A DNA stretch of 64,000 nucleotides from the NCBI GenBank assembly GCA_016926625.1, contig JAFGOE010000061.1, positions 1 through 64,000 on the forward strand. The letters are read 5' to 3'. Position numbers and translations under genes: made by a program. The notes below the pieces were generated by a model, which worked only from the letters and a program-made list of their open reading frames with translations, had not been told where the DNA came from and searched no databases. The DNA comes from Candidatus Zhuqueibacterota bacterium (GTDB lineage: Bacteria > Zhuqueibacterota > Zhuqueibacteria > Thermofontimicrobiales > Thiofontviventaceae). This document shows, in pieces, positions 17,208 to 25,591 of this stretch; the stretch's first letter is position 1; every line of letters begins with the position of its first letter.

Positions 17208-18236
17208 CTATTTGTTTGACCTACTTATGGTAGAATTCCTTACTATCAGTTCTACAGGGACATATATTTTACCGACTGTCTTTTTTTCATTGACGATCAT
17301 ATCCACTATATGTTTGACCGCGATGGCCCCGATCTCTTCTTTGTTGACCCGTATGGTGGTCAGATGCGGTTCCATTTGCGTTGCCACATCCACATCATCG
17401 AAACCGACCAGGGAAACATGCGCAGGTACCTGGTATTTTTTTTCTCTTAAACACGTTAGACAACCGAACGCCATGGCGTCATTCGCAGCGAATATGGCGG
17501 AAAATTCATCTGTTCTGTGGAGAAGTTTGCACATCGCGTTATAACCGTCGATAGCGGCTGTGTAAGGTTCATCACATATGATCAGTTGGTCTTTAAGCGG
17601 TAGATTTGACTTCTTAAACGCCTGCTTGTAACCCTCCAACCGAGATCGTATACTCGGATGTTTGATATCACCTCCGATAAAGGCGATGTGTCGATGACCG
17701 GCTTTTATAAGATGATTGACGGCCTGTAAGGCGCCGTCCTCATTATCGATCAGTACCGCCGAATATTTTCCGATATCTTTTAATGGAAGGTAATCAATGA
17801 AGAGTAATGGTAACTGATAGTCGCGGATGCTATCTAAGAATGCGGCCGGGACTTTTCCTGCCACAATAATCCCGTCGACGTTTTTTTCCGGAAGAAATCT
17901 TGGGATCGATTTGGAGGTAAATTTGTCCTGTACGGTAGTCAATAAGATGTAGTAATTATGATTGCGAGCTTCAAATTCACAACCGAGGAATATTTTGGTG
18001 TAGAAAGGTTCTGCGCGGGAGAAATGATCATCCGATAAGATGAAACCGATATTACCCGTACGCCGTGAGGCTAATCCCTGCGCCAATCGTCTCGGATGAT
18101 AATTTAAATCCACAATCGCTTGTTGCACTTTCCTGGTCGTTTCCTCACTCACATTTTTCTTGCGATTAATCACGAGTGAAACGGTCGACAGAGAAACCCC
18201 CGCTTTCTCTGCTACATCTTTAATTGTCGGATTCAT
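17208..18236 (-). CDS. LacI-family transcriptional regulator
   Basis: A 342-residue repressor-type protein. The N-terminal helix-turn-helix and hinge are clear: TIKDVAEKAGVSLSTVSLVI (residues 4-23) and NYHPRRLAQGLASRRT. A periplasmic-binding-protein-like effector domain follows (GNIGFILSDDHFSR ... RHIAFIGGDIKHPSIRSRLE ... VSLVGFDDVD). Proteins of this type bind palindromic operators and respond to a sugar. A perfect 16-bp palindrome lies 8 bp upstream of its ATG and a second related site overlaps its promoter, so it probably represses itself. It heads the sugar locus on the same strand and is a reasonable local regulator, though no similar operator is visible before the other genes. AGGA lies 4 bases from the ATG. 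Confidence 0.95.
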   Translation of the reverse strand: MNPTIKDVAEKAGVSLSTVSLVINRKKNVSEETTRKVQQAIVDLNYHPRRLAQGLASRRTGNIGFILSDDHFSRAEPFYTKIFLGCEFEARNHNYYILLTTVQDKFTSKSIPRFLPEKNVDGIIVAGKVPAAFLDSIRDYQLPLLFIDYLPLKDIGKYSAVLIDNEDGALQAVNHLIKAGHRHIAFIGGDIKHPSIRSRLEGYKQAFKKSNLPLKDQLIICDEPYTAAIDGYNAMCKLLHRTDEFSAIFAANDAMAFGCLTCLREKKYQVPAHVSLVGFDDVDVATQMEPHLTTIRVNKEEIGAIAVKHIVDMIVNEKKTVGKIYVPVELIVRNSTISRSNK

Positions 18237-18244
18237 GATATCCT

Positions 18245-18260
18245 ATCGAAACGTTTCGAT
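18245..18260. promoter_or_regulatory. LacI-type operator O1, perfect 16-bp palindrome
   Basis: ATCGAAACGTTTCGAT is its own reverse complement and contains the AANCGNTT core typical of LacI/GalR-family operators with a central CG. It ends just upstream of the ribosome-binding site of the LacI gene, so a bound repressor would block elongation or initiation. It most likely mediates autoregulation. Confidence 0.75.
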
Positions 18261-18378
18261 TAATTTATTAAAATAATTCCGTTATTCGCTTTTTTATCCC
18301 GTACTGGTAAAATATAATTAGTTATTGATATTATTTATATTATGAGTTCTTTTTATTTTTCAATTTAAACAAAGATTA

Positions 18379-18394
18379 ATCAAAACGCTTTTAA
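18379..18394. promoter_or_regulatory. Second LacI-type operator candidate O2
   Basis: ATCAAAACGCTTTTAA matches O1 at 11 of 16 positions and keeps the AANCGNTT core (18383-18390). It starts where the -10 box of the LacI promoter ends and covers the expected transcription start, the classic place for a repressor site. The centres of O1 and O2 are 134 bp apart, which would permit looping. Confidence 0.5.
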
Positions 18395-18421
18395 TATAAA
18401 CTATTTTTTTTCATTTGTCAA
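18393..18421 (-). promoter_or_regulatory. Sigma70-like promoter of the LacI-family gene
   Basis: On the minus strand a perfect TTGACA (18421-18416) is followed by 17 bases and TATATT (18398-18393). This is the best promoter match noticed in the window. It would give a leader of about 150 bases that includes O1. Confidence 0.6.
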
Positions 18422-18542
18422 GATTTTTTTTTAATAATTCATAGTATTCATTCTCTGTGGTTGATCTCCGGCAGTCATGCCTCAAAACCTTATGATCAGT
18501 CTGTATCAACCCTGTCGATTAAGGTCAATCCATAAAAATTTC

Positions 18543-18570
18543 TTGATTTTATTGAAATTTATCGTAAATT
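18543..18570 (+). promoter_or_regulatory. Candidate promoter for rnhB
   Basis: TTGATT (18543-18548) and TAAATT (18565-18570) are separated by 16 bases, about 42 bases before the rnhB ATG. It is a moderate match in AT-rich DNA. Confidence 0.3.
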
Positions 18571-18611
18571 TACTTCTGTGAACTTAATGACTTCATAACA
18601 TTCTATACAGC

Positions 18612-19223
18612 ATGCGAAATCAAAACACATTTGACATCGAATCAGGATTATGGTCACAGGGATATCATCTCATCGCCGGAGTCGACGAGGCCGGACGCGG
18701 TCCGCTCGCCGGACCCGTTATCGCAGCCGCCGTGATCTTCCCTCAAAACCTTCATATTCAAGATGTCAACGACTCGAAGAAACTGACCGCCATCGCAAGA
18801 GAACGATTGTACGATCAGATCATCAGCCACTCGCTCGCTTACGGAATTGGCTGTGTCGAACCACAGGAGATCGATCGTATCAACATCCTGCAGGCCTCGC
18901 TGAAAGCGATGAAGTGCGCTATCGATAACTTGTCGAAGCCGCCTGATTTCGTGCTAATCGACGGCAATCAACCGATAAAATCATTGTGTTACCCACAATC
19001 ACCAATCGTTAAGGGTGACAGCCTGTGCTTTTCCATCGCTGCGGCCTCGATCATCGCTAAAGTTTATCGGGACAGGCTGATGCGCGAGTACGATATACTC
19101 TACCCAAACTACGGCTTCGCCCGTCATAAAGGTTATCCGACCAGAAAACATATTCAAGCGATTCATCAACATGGACTGAGCCCCATCCATCGTCGTACAT
19201 TTCATGTTCGCCAGTCGATCTAA
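18612..19223 (+). CDS. rnhB: Ribonuclease HII
   Basis: A 203-residue cytoplasmic enzyme that removes RNA from RNA-DNA hybrids and single ribonucleotides from DNA. The signature AGVDEAGRGPLAGPV (residues 22-36) carries the first catalytic Asp-Glu pair. DSKKL, the Asp of VLIDGNQ and FSIAAASIIAKVYRD supply the other conserved positions. YPNYGFARHKGYPT and HRRTF are usual C-terminal features. Length is normal for the family. No Shine-Dalgarno is visible before the ATG. It begins a plus-strand run and is followed by yraN after 26 bp, a pairing common in bacteria. Confidence 0.97.
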   Translation: MRNQNTFDIESGLWSQGYHLIAGVDEAGRGPLAGPVIAAAVIFPQNLHIQDVNDSKKLTAIARERLYDQIISHSLAYGIGCVEPQEIDRINILQASLKAMKCAIDNLSKPPDFVLIDGNQPIKSLCYPQSPIVKGDSLCFSIAAASIIAKVYRDRLMREYDILYPNYGFARHKGYPTRKHIQAIHQHGLSPIHRRTFHVRQSI

Positions 19224-19249
19224 ATCGAAGAAAGGATACTATTGCTCAG

Positions 19250-19606
19250 ATGAACAAGATCGAAATAGGAAAACAGGGTGAAACTCTCGCCGCGAATCAC
19301 CTCATCGAAAAAGGATACCGCGTCATCGAACGAAACTATCGATACGGTCACGGTGAAATCGACCTGATCGTCCGTAAAGAGGATACCATCATCTTCGTTG
19401 AGGTGAAGACGGATACGCAAGGCAGGTTCGGTGACCCGATCTATTGGGTGACCCCTCGGAAACAAAAACAAATAGGCAAAATCGCCCAGATCTATATTTT
19501 ACAGCATCGACTGAAAGATGTCGACTATCGTTTCGACGTGGTCGCGATAAATTGGACTCACGATCCACCGCAGATAGAACATCTGGAAAATGCTTTCTGG
19601 CTTTAA
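19250..19606 (+). CDS. YraN family (UPF0102) endonuclease-fold protein
   Basis: A 118-residue protein with the UPF0102/YraN pattern: KQGETLAANHLIEKGYRVIE, then RYGHGEIDLIVRKEDTIIFV, then EVKT. The E-D-EVK arrangement resembles the restriction-endonuclease-like nuclease core, and a nuclease role has been proposed for the family but is not established. AAAGGA is about 14 bases before the ATG. It sits 26 bp after rnhB, consistent with a shared nucleic-acid housekeeping operon. Confidence 0.93.
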   Translation: MNKIEIGKQGETLAANHLIEKGYRVIERNYRYGHGEIDLIVRKEDTIIFVEVKTDTQGRFGDPIYWVTPRKQKQIGKIAQIYILQHRLKDVDYRFDVVAINWTHDPPQIEHLENAFWL

Positions 19607-19650
19607 ATATAATCCACTATGCATTACCAATGATAGGATTAAAACATCGA

Positions 19651-20208
19651 ATGAAGATCATGCCAATCATTAAAGCACAACGCCTTGTATTACGTCCCTT
19701 TGTCCTCGCTGATGCAAGTTTCGTGCAGCAGTATGCAGGCGATTACGACATCGCTTATAATACCTTAAACATTCCGTATCCCTATGAACTTCAACAAGCC
19801 GAATCATGGATCAATACGCATCAACAGTCTTATGAAGATGAGGTTTCTCTGACATTGGCTATCGACCATTTTGAGCCCACTTATCCCATAGGCGCGATCG
19901 GATTACACAATATCAGCAGAGATCATGACTCGGCCGAACTCGGTTACTGGATAGGAAAACCATTTTGGAACAAAGGATTCTGCACCGAAGCGGCGATGGC
20001 GTTACTGAAGTTTGCCTTTGAACATTACAATTTAAATCGCATCTTCGCTCAGCATTTCTCACATAATCCGGCATCAGGGCGCGTCATGCAAAAATTAGGT
20101 ATGAAGCATGAAGGTACTCTGCGCCAGCATGTAAAAAAATGGGGAAACTATCTCGATATAGAAGTCTATGGCATCTTACGACACGAACTGTATGGCGAAG
20201 GACTCTGA
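19651..20208 (+). CDS. GNAT family N-acetyltransferase (RimJ/RimL type)
   Basis: About 185 residues. The start at 19651 is preceded by AGGA at 12 bases; ATGs at 19630 and 19660 are alternatives. The fold signatures are RLVLRPFVLADA at the N-terminus, AELGYWIGKPFWNKGFCTEA (acetyl-CoA pyrophosphate-binding loop region) and NPASGRVMQKLGMKHEGTLR near the C-terminus. These are typical of RimJ/RimL-like enzymes that acetylate amino groups of proteins or small molecules. The true substrate is unknown. It follows yraN closely and is followed by a terminator-like hairpin. Confidence 0.92.
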   Translation: MKIMPIIKAQRLVLRPFVLADASFVQQYAGDYDIAYNTLNIPYPYELQQAESWINTHQQSYEDEVSLTLAIDHFEPTYPIGAIGLHNISRDHDSAELGYWIGKPFWNKGFCTEAAMALLKFAFEHYNLNRIFAQHFSHNPASGRVMQKLGMKHEGTLRQHVKKWGNYLDIEVYGILRHELYGEGL

Positions 20209-20212
20209 CTTC

Positions 20213-20249
20213 AATAGGAATGACGACCTGAAAATCCTATTTTCTCTTA
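20213..20249 (+). terminator. Terminator-like hairpin after the acetyltransferase gene
   Basis: AATAGGA (20213-20219) pairs with TCCTATT (20235-20241), and the following bases are T-rich (TTCTCTTATT). The loop is 15 bases, so the structure is only moderately strong. Confidence 0.4.
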
Positions 20250-20373
20250 TTAATGAATCTATTTTGCGTTTAATTCGTCTAATGATGTTAATGCTCGCAG
20301 GTTATATTTATCACTAAGTTTCTTTCTTTGGGATAAGCTCAATCGAATGAACTATTTATCGTAAAGAGACGTC

Positions 20374-22245
20374 ATGAAAAAAAATTTATTTCTAATCATC
20401 ATCTCATTAATATACTCGACCGCATTTGCCATCGACATCATACCGGTTGCAGACATCAAACCCGGAATGAAAGGGTACGGTTTAACTGTCTTCAGCGGAA
20501 CAGAAGTCGAGAGATTCGACATCGAGGTCGTCGAAATCATTAAAAATTTCAACCCACAGATGGATCTGATTTTAATCAAACTACTCGGTGAGCAGTTGCA
20601 ACACACGGGTGTGGTCAGCGGCATGAGCGGAAGTCCTATCTACCTGCAAGATCGATTGGCCGGTGCTCTGTCCTACTCACTGATGATTTTCGCTAAGGAT
20701 CCGCTAGCGGGTGTAACCCCTATCGAACAGATGATAAAGATCACAGATACTGAAAGATATCGTCAACAGGAACTCGAATTCAGGAACGCCAGTAGATCCG
20801 ACATCACCCGTCTTGCCCTCTCATCCGATGCAAATGCTTTGCAAGAGAAGCTTATCGAGATCGTTCGCCAAAGAGTATATCTAAATGATGAGATGTCAGC
20901 GATTAAACCGTTACAGATCCCATTGAATATTTCCGGTATGGAGACGTCCGTGTTGTCCGCGATCAAACCGATATTTAATGATATGGGATTCATCACGACT
21001 CAGGGTGGCTCAAACAGAAAGAATAATAAACAAACAGATACGTTCACTCTGCGCCCCGGCTCTGCTGTATCCGGCGTTTTGATGTCGGGCGACATGTACG
21101 TCAGTGCAACCGGCACAGCAACCATGGTCGATGGTCATACAGTCATCGCGTTTGGGCACCCCTTTCTCAACGTGGGTCCGGTCAACATCCCCATGGCGGA
21201 GGCGAAAATCTTAACCATCCTCTCGAGTCAACTCAGCTCTACGAAATTAGCAGAAGTAGGGAATTTTATCGGTAACATTAAACAAGATCGTTCAACCGGT
21301 GTACTCGGAATTCTCGGCGACTCGATCGATATGTTCCCTGTCGATATTTCTTATGACTCCCCTGTAACCGAAACCCAACATTTTCATTACGACGTAGTCA
21401 ACGACCCATCGGTCAGCGAACTCGTCGCGGTTCTGTTGCCGAATGCGGTGTGGAATTCACTTCAATCGGCTCGTTTCTCAAGTGGGAATTATACACTAAA
21501 ACTTAACGGCCAAATCGCCTTCAATGATCATGAAAGCCTCGTCTTAAACAATATCTATTCGACGAATTCGTTCGCTGAACTGGCTGGCGAAGGCAGAGAT
21601 ATCGGAAAAGCCGTGCTCGATATCTTTGTATCCTTTACCCCCGTGCTGATTAACGAATTTAAACATCCCGACATCAAAGCCGTTACTCTCAACTACGAAG
21701 CCCTTCCGGGCAAACAGAGCACTAAAATCGACAAAGTCTGGTACGACAGACAAAGCGTTGTGCCTGGTGAAAAATTGACGATCTATGTCAAATTAAAAGA
21801 TTATCGCGGTGTCAGCCAAACCATAAAAAAAACGGTTCAAATTCCGAGCAACTTAATCAGCAATCTAGTGATGATATCTGTCGGAAGCGGTGATTACATC
21901 GCTCGAATCGAAAAACAGATGGCAGCCAACCGATTCACCCCTGACGACTTCGATGATCTGATCGACATCCTGAACAGACGTCGCCAGAACGATCGACTCT
22001 ATATACAGGTAAAGTCCCTCGAGATGGGGGCTGTTATCGAGGGTCAGGAGCTGCAGGCTTTGCCGCCTTCCGTCTTGAACTTACTCTCAGAGCCGCGGTC
22101 GAAAGGCAGCTCTGATAAATTATATGCGAAATTAATAGCAGAATACCAGGTGCCGTTCGAATCGGAAATCTTCGACGGCGTCACAATCCGTCTGCGTGTT
22201 AGTAAACACCAAACTTTTCAGAAAAATGGAGAGATGAATGAATAA
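20374..22245 (+). CDS. SpoIVB-type S55 peptidase domain protein, secreted
   Basis: A 623-residue protein with signal peptide MKKNLFLIIISLIYSTAFA. The S55 (SpoIVB) serine peptidase domain is recognised by DIKPGMKGYGLTVFSGTEVE, the serine loop GVVSGMSGSPIYLQDRLAGA (likely nucleophile S85 in GMSGSP) and the later VDGHTVIAFGHPFL. SpoIVB itself triggers sigma-K processing in Bacillus, but in non-sporulating bacteria the family's role is unknown. The C-terminal 200 residues are beta-rich and unassigned. Its stop overlaps the start of the next gene by 8 bp, so the propeller protein is probably a functional partner. It lies in the periplasm or on the outer surface. Confidence 0.88.
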   Translation: MKKNLFLIIISLIYSTAFAIDIIPVADIKPGMKGYGLTVFSGTEVERFDIEVVEIIKNFNPQMDLILIKLLGEQLQHTGVVSGMSGSPIYLQDRLAGALSYSLMIFAKDPLAGVTPIEQMIKITDTERYRQQELEFRNASRSDITRLALSSDANALQEKLIEIVRQRVYLNDEMSAIKPLQIPLNISGMETSVLSAIKPIFNDMGFITTQGGSNRKNNKQTDTFTLRPGSAVSGVLMSGDMYVSATGTATMVDGHTVIAFGHPFLNVGPVNIPMAEAKILTILSSQLSSTKLAEVGNFIGNIKQDRSTGVLGILGDSIDMFPVDISYDSPVTETQHFHYDVVNDPSVSELVAVLLPNAVWNSLQSARFSSGNYTLKLNGQIAFNDHESLVLNNIYSTNSFAELAGEGRDIGKAVLDIFVSFTPVLINEFKHPDIKAVTLNYEALPGKQSTKIDKVWYDRQSVVPGEKLTIYVKLKDYRGVSQTIKKTVQIPSNLISNLVMISVGSGDYIARIEKQMAANRFTPDDFDDLIDILNRRRQNDRLYIQVKSLEMGAVIEGQELQALPPSVLNLLSEPRSKGSSDKLYAKLIAEYQVPFESEIFDGVTIRLRVSKHQTFQKNGEMNE

Positions 22246-24445
22246 ATTAGCCGTACTCACCTGCATTATCTTGTTACCGGTGATTTCTTTCGCCTCATCA
22301 TCACAGATCCAGACTTATAACTCATTCACGAAATTGGAACAGGGAACCAGTGACGGGGTTTCGTTATCGAGTGAAGGAGAATTACGTCTATCTCCCCGAA
22401 TCGAAACAGTTTTTGAATCGCAGGAAACGTTTATTTGGGACATTGTCTCCGCTGCCGATGGTACGATCTATTTTAGCGCCGGCAACCAGGGATTAATCTA
22501 TCGGATACTTAAATCCGGAGATATAGATACCTTGTGTAAACTCGATGAAATCCAGATACATGCGCTGGTCACGGATCGTCATAATAATGTCTATGCGGCA
22601 TCGTCTCCCAACGGTAAAGTGTATAAGATCGATCGAAACGGTAATATCTCCGTCGTTTTCGATCCACCGGATACGTATATATGGGATCTCACCTTCGATA
22701 AGAGTAACAATCTATTTGTGGCTACCGGCGATAGTGGGGCTATATATCAGATAACAGCGAACGGAAAGAGTTCACTATTCTACATGAGCACAGAATCTCA
22801 TATCAGAGCCTTAAATTGGGATAATTCAGGCAATCTGATCGCAGGCAGCATGGGTAATGGATATGTGTATCGAATTTCACCAGCAGGGAAAGCATACATC
22901 ATATACGATTCCGATTTGAGAGAAATTCATCAAATTGAAGTGACTTCCGACGGTACCATCTACGCCGCCGGATTGGGCAGAACAACGCCCGTCAGCCCTG
23001 TTGGACCGACTCCGCCCAAGGAGGAAGAGAAAAAAGAAGCGAACAAGGAAAATGAAAACAATGAAATACCAGGAGTCTATGTTCTGGATGAGATAGAAAT
23101 TGAGGCTCCTTCGCTAACCGCCGGATTGCGGGTGTCAGCAGAGAGCGGAATCTTTAAGATCGATCCGAACGGAATGATAAGGAATATATGGGATGAAGCC
23201 CGTGAACCTGTACAATCCATCGCACTGAAGAGCGGAGGAACGTTGATCGTCGGAACCGGTAAGAACGGCAAACTATTTTCCTACGACTCATCGAACAAGA
23301 AAGTATTGATCACCGGTTTTCAACAGGCGCAGATTAGCTCACTCTATTTCGATAAAACGGACCAGACTATTCTCATGGCGACTGCAAATCTGGGCACAGT
23401 GTATCGCATGACCGAAAAAACACGATCGGTGGGACAATATCAATCAGAGGTCTTCGATTCCTATTCGATCTCGAACTGGGGTAGCATCAGCTGGGAATAC
23501 GATTGTCCGGACGGCTGTGATATCAAGTTCTATTCAAGGACAGGCAACACCAAAGAACCCAATAATACCTGGAGCGACTGGTCTGTTAGCTATCATAACA
23601 GCGAAGGCTCAAAAATCACCAATCCCAATGCTCGTTTTTTTCAATGGAAAGCCGAATTGTCATCCAGGAAAAATGACTCATCACCAATAATTAAAAAGGT
23701 GAATATCTCGTATGTACAGGAAAATGTAGAACCTATCATACACCAGATCACGATTCATCCTCAGGGCGAATTCTATCAACATCCGCAGCAGAATTTTGAG
23801 TACGAAGGTCCATCCTATGGTGAGGACGTCATGGAGTCGAAAAACAATTCCTCCGCGAACGATCGCAGCAGCGATTATATGGGCAGAAAATTAGCACGAA
23901 AAGGATATCGAACCGTTTCCTGGCAAGCGACCGACGACAATAACGATAAATTACTGTACGATATCTATTTAAAACTCACTTCGACTGAGAATTGGAAATT
24001 ACTGGTAAGTCATTGGCCGGTATCTTTCATTTCATGGGATACGTATCGCTTCCCGGACGGCGTGTATCAAATCAAGTTGGTCACCACAGACTCATTAGCC
24101 AATCCCATCGACCAGGCTAAAACCACCGAACGAATAAGCAATACATTCGAAATCGATAATTCAGGTCCCCAGATATCCGAAATCGAGCTCCAGACAAAGG
24201 ATAATCTGATAAACGTCAAATTTAAAGTCACGGATCGCTTCAATCCGATTCAGGACCTTCTCTATTCGATCGATGGGAACAAATGGAAAAGGGTTTTCCC
24301 TACAGATAAAATTTTCGATACCAGGAACGAATATTTTGAGATACAGGATAGTTTCATAAAGGATGGCAGTACACATTCCTTAATGTTTAAGGCGATCGAT
24401 CTGGTTTTTAATTTGGGATTTGCCCATCGATATTTTGAGGAATAA
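22238..24445 (+). CDS. Secreted beta-propeller protein coupled to the S55 peptidase gene
   Basis: A 735-residue protein with signal MNKLAVLTCIILLPVISFAS. Residues about 40-380 hold repeated blade-like units such as GTIYFSAGNQGLIYRI, NNVYAASSPNGKVYKI, NNLFVATGDSGAIYQI and GNLIAGSMGNGYVYRI, resembling NHL/SMP-30 type propellers. A low-complexity Lys/Glu/Asn insert (EEEKKEANKENENN) interrupts the domain. The C-terminal part has Ig-like strands (LLYDIYLKLTSTENWKLLV ... DGVYQIKLVTTD). No enzymatic residues are recognised. The start lies inside the end of the peptidase gene after GGAGAG, and the stop overlaps the next start (TAATG), which implies translational coupling of all three genes. Confidence 0.85.
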   Translation: MNKLAVLTCIILLPVISFASSSQIQTYNSFTKLEQGTSDGVSLSSEGELRLSPRIETVFESQETFIWDIVSAADGTIYFSAGNQGLIYRILKSGDIDTLCKLDEIQIHALVTDRHNNVYAASSPNGKVYKIDRNGNISVVFDPPDTYIWDLTFDKSNNLFVATGDSGAIYQITANGKSSLFYMSTESHIRALNWDNSGNLIAGSMGNGYVYRISPAGKAYIIYDSDLREIHQIEVTSDGTIYAAGLGRTTPVSPVGPTPPKEEEKKEANKENENNEIPGVYVLDEIEIEAPSLTAGLRVSAESGIFKIDPNGMIRNIWDEAREPVQSIALKSGGTLIVGTGKNGKLFSYDSSNKKVLITGFQQAQISSLYFDKTDQTILMATANLGTVYRMTEKTRSVGQYQSEVFDSYSISNWGSISWEYDCPDGCDIKFYSRTGNTKEPNNTWSDWSVSYHNSEGSKITNPNARFFQWKAELSSRKNDSSPIIKKVNISYVQENVEPIIHQITIHPQGEFYQHPQQNFEYEGPSYGEDVMESKNNSSANDRSSDYMGRKLARKGYRTVSWQATDDNNDKLLYDIYLKLTSTENWKLLVSHWPVSFISWDTYRFPDGVYQIKLVTTDSLANPIDQAKTTERISNTFEIDNSGPQISEIELQTKDNLINVKFKVTDRFNPIQDLLYSIDGNKWKRVFPTDKIFDTRNEYFEIQDSFIKDGSTHSLMFKAIDLVFNLGFAHRYFEE

Positions 24446-25515
24446 TGATGATAGAACCACATCAATGGGATCAAATTCAATCCATTTTCGATGCTCATGA
24501 ATCATTTCTGATCTCGACGCACCTTAATCCCGATGGCGATGCGCTCGGTGCTGAAATAGCGTTAGCTGAGTATTTGAGGTGTTTTAATAAAAAAACTTAC
24601 ATCGTAAATATCTCACCGACCATGGCTAACTATTCTTTTCTCGATCCTGATGAGGAAATTATCATTTTCGATGAAACAAAGCACATGCATCTGCTTACCG
24701 ATGTTGATGTCTTTATTTTCGTGGATATCAGTGATTGGGAGCGCATGGGATCGCTGGGCGACCACATCCGTAGACTCGAATCGCCAAAAATTTGCATCGA
24801 CCATCATCACATGACAACAAAATTTTCAGACATCGACATTATCCTGGAAGCAGCTTCGTCTACGGGTGAACTCATCTACGATTTTTTACATCACGTAAAT
24901 TTCAAAATAACGGGTAAAATTGCAACAGCCATCTATACCTGCCTGCTTACCGATACGGGTTCATTCCGATTTTCGAACACAACGGCTCGAACACATGAGA
25001 TTGCGGCCGAGCTGATCCATAACGGCGTGAACTCTCGTGCAATTTATGAATACGTCTACGAGAGCAATTCACCCGAAAAGATCATATTGATGGGTCTGGC
25101 ACTCAGTACATTGAAATTTGAATGTGATAACAGGGTGGCCTGGTTCTGCTTGACGCAAAAGATGTTCGCACAATCAGGCGCTCAACTGTGGGATACCGAA
25201 GGTTTTCCTGAAATTCCCAGGACGATCAAAGATGTTGAAGTCAGCATCATGTTCACCGAGCTAGAAGAGAACAGGACAAAAATAAGCCTGCGGTCAAAGG
25301 GTCGTATCATCATCAACGCATTTGCATCCAGTCTGGGGGGTGGCGGACACAACTACGCTGCGGGTGCAATGGTTCAACAATCGCTGGACGAAACCATTCC
25401 CTGGGTATTAAATCAGATTAAGCAACTTATGAGCGCAGAGGATATTTCACATGGGATCTCTGCTCACCGCCGGGGTGCGACTATAAAAGACGATACCCTC
25501 ATTAACTTTGATTAA
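24445..25515 (+). CDS. DHH-family phosphoesterase, NrnA-like oligoribonuclease/pAp phosphatase
   Basis: A 356-residue cytoplasmic enzyme. The DHH domain has STHLNPDGDALGAEIALAEY (metal-binding Asp residues), DVFIFVDISDWERMGSL and ICIDHHHMT, and the DHHA1 domain has SLGGGGHNYAAGAM. These match bacterial NrnA proteins, which degrade very short RNA oligomers and dephosphorylate 3'-phosphoadenosine 5'-phosphate. Length is slightly above the usual 310-330, with a basic C-terminal extension (SAHRRGATIKDD). The start overlaps the previous stop, and a second ATG at 24448 has better spacing from GAGG. The link to the peptidase and propeller genes may be only transcriptional. Confidence 0.93.
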   Translation: MMIEPHQWDQIQSIFDAHESFLISTHLNPDGDALGAEIALAEYLRCFNKKTYIVNISPTMANYSFLDPDEEIIIFDETKHMHLLTDVDVFIFVDISDWERMGSLGDHIRRLESPKICIDHHHMTTKFSDIDIILEAASSTGELIYDFLHHVNFKITGKIATAIYTCLLTDTGSFRFSNTTARTHEIAAELIHNGVNSRAIYEYVYESNSPEKIILMGLALSTLKFECDNRVAWFCLTQKMFAQSGAQLWDTEGFPEIPRTIKDVEVSIMFTELEENRTKISLRSKGRIIINAFASSLGGGGHNYAAGAMVQQSLDETIPWVLNQIKQLMSAEDISHGISAHRRGATIKDDTLINFD

Positions 25516-25520
25516 GTCGT

Positions 25521-25591
25521 TTGTCCGCTGCCACACTAGACCCTGGCCGGACAAATGTAATCATCTGAAATAAGGACATTTGTCCTTATTT
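25521..25591. terminator. Two hairpins between convergent genes, probable bidirectional terminator
   Basis: TTGTCCG (25521-25527) pairs with CGGACAA (25548-25554). Next, AAATAAGGAC (25568-25577) pairs with GTCCTTATTT (25582-25591). The second arm covers the stop codon of the minus-strand protease gene, and T-rich flanks occur on both strands. Its place between two converging genes supports termination in both directions. Confidence 0.55.

Larger units (their letters stand above)
18237..18611. other. Divergent 375-bp intergenic region between the LacI-family gene and rnhB
   Basis: The region is strongly AT-rich and divides two oppositely oriented units. It contains a good promoter for the LacI gene, two LacI-type operator candidates and a weaker promoter candidate for rnhB, each listed separately. 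No RNA gene or additional coding frame is recognised in the remaining sequence (about 18430-18540). Confidence 0.7.
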
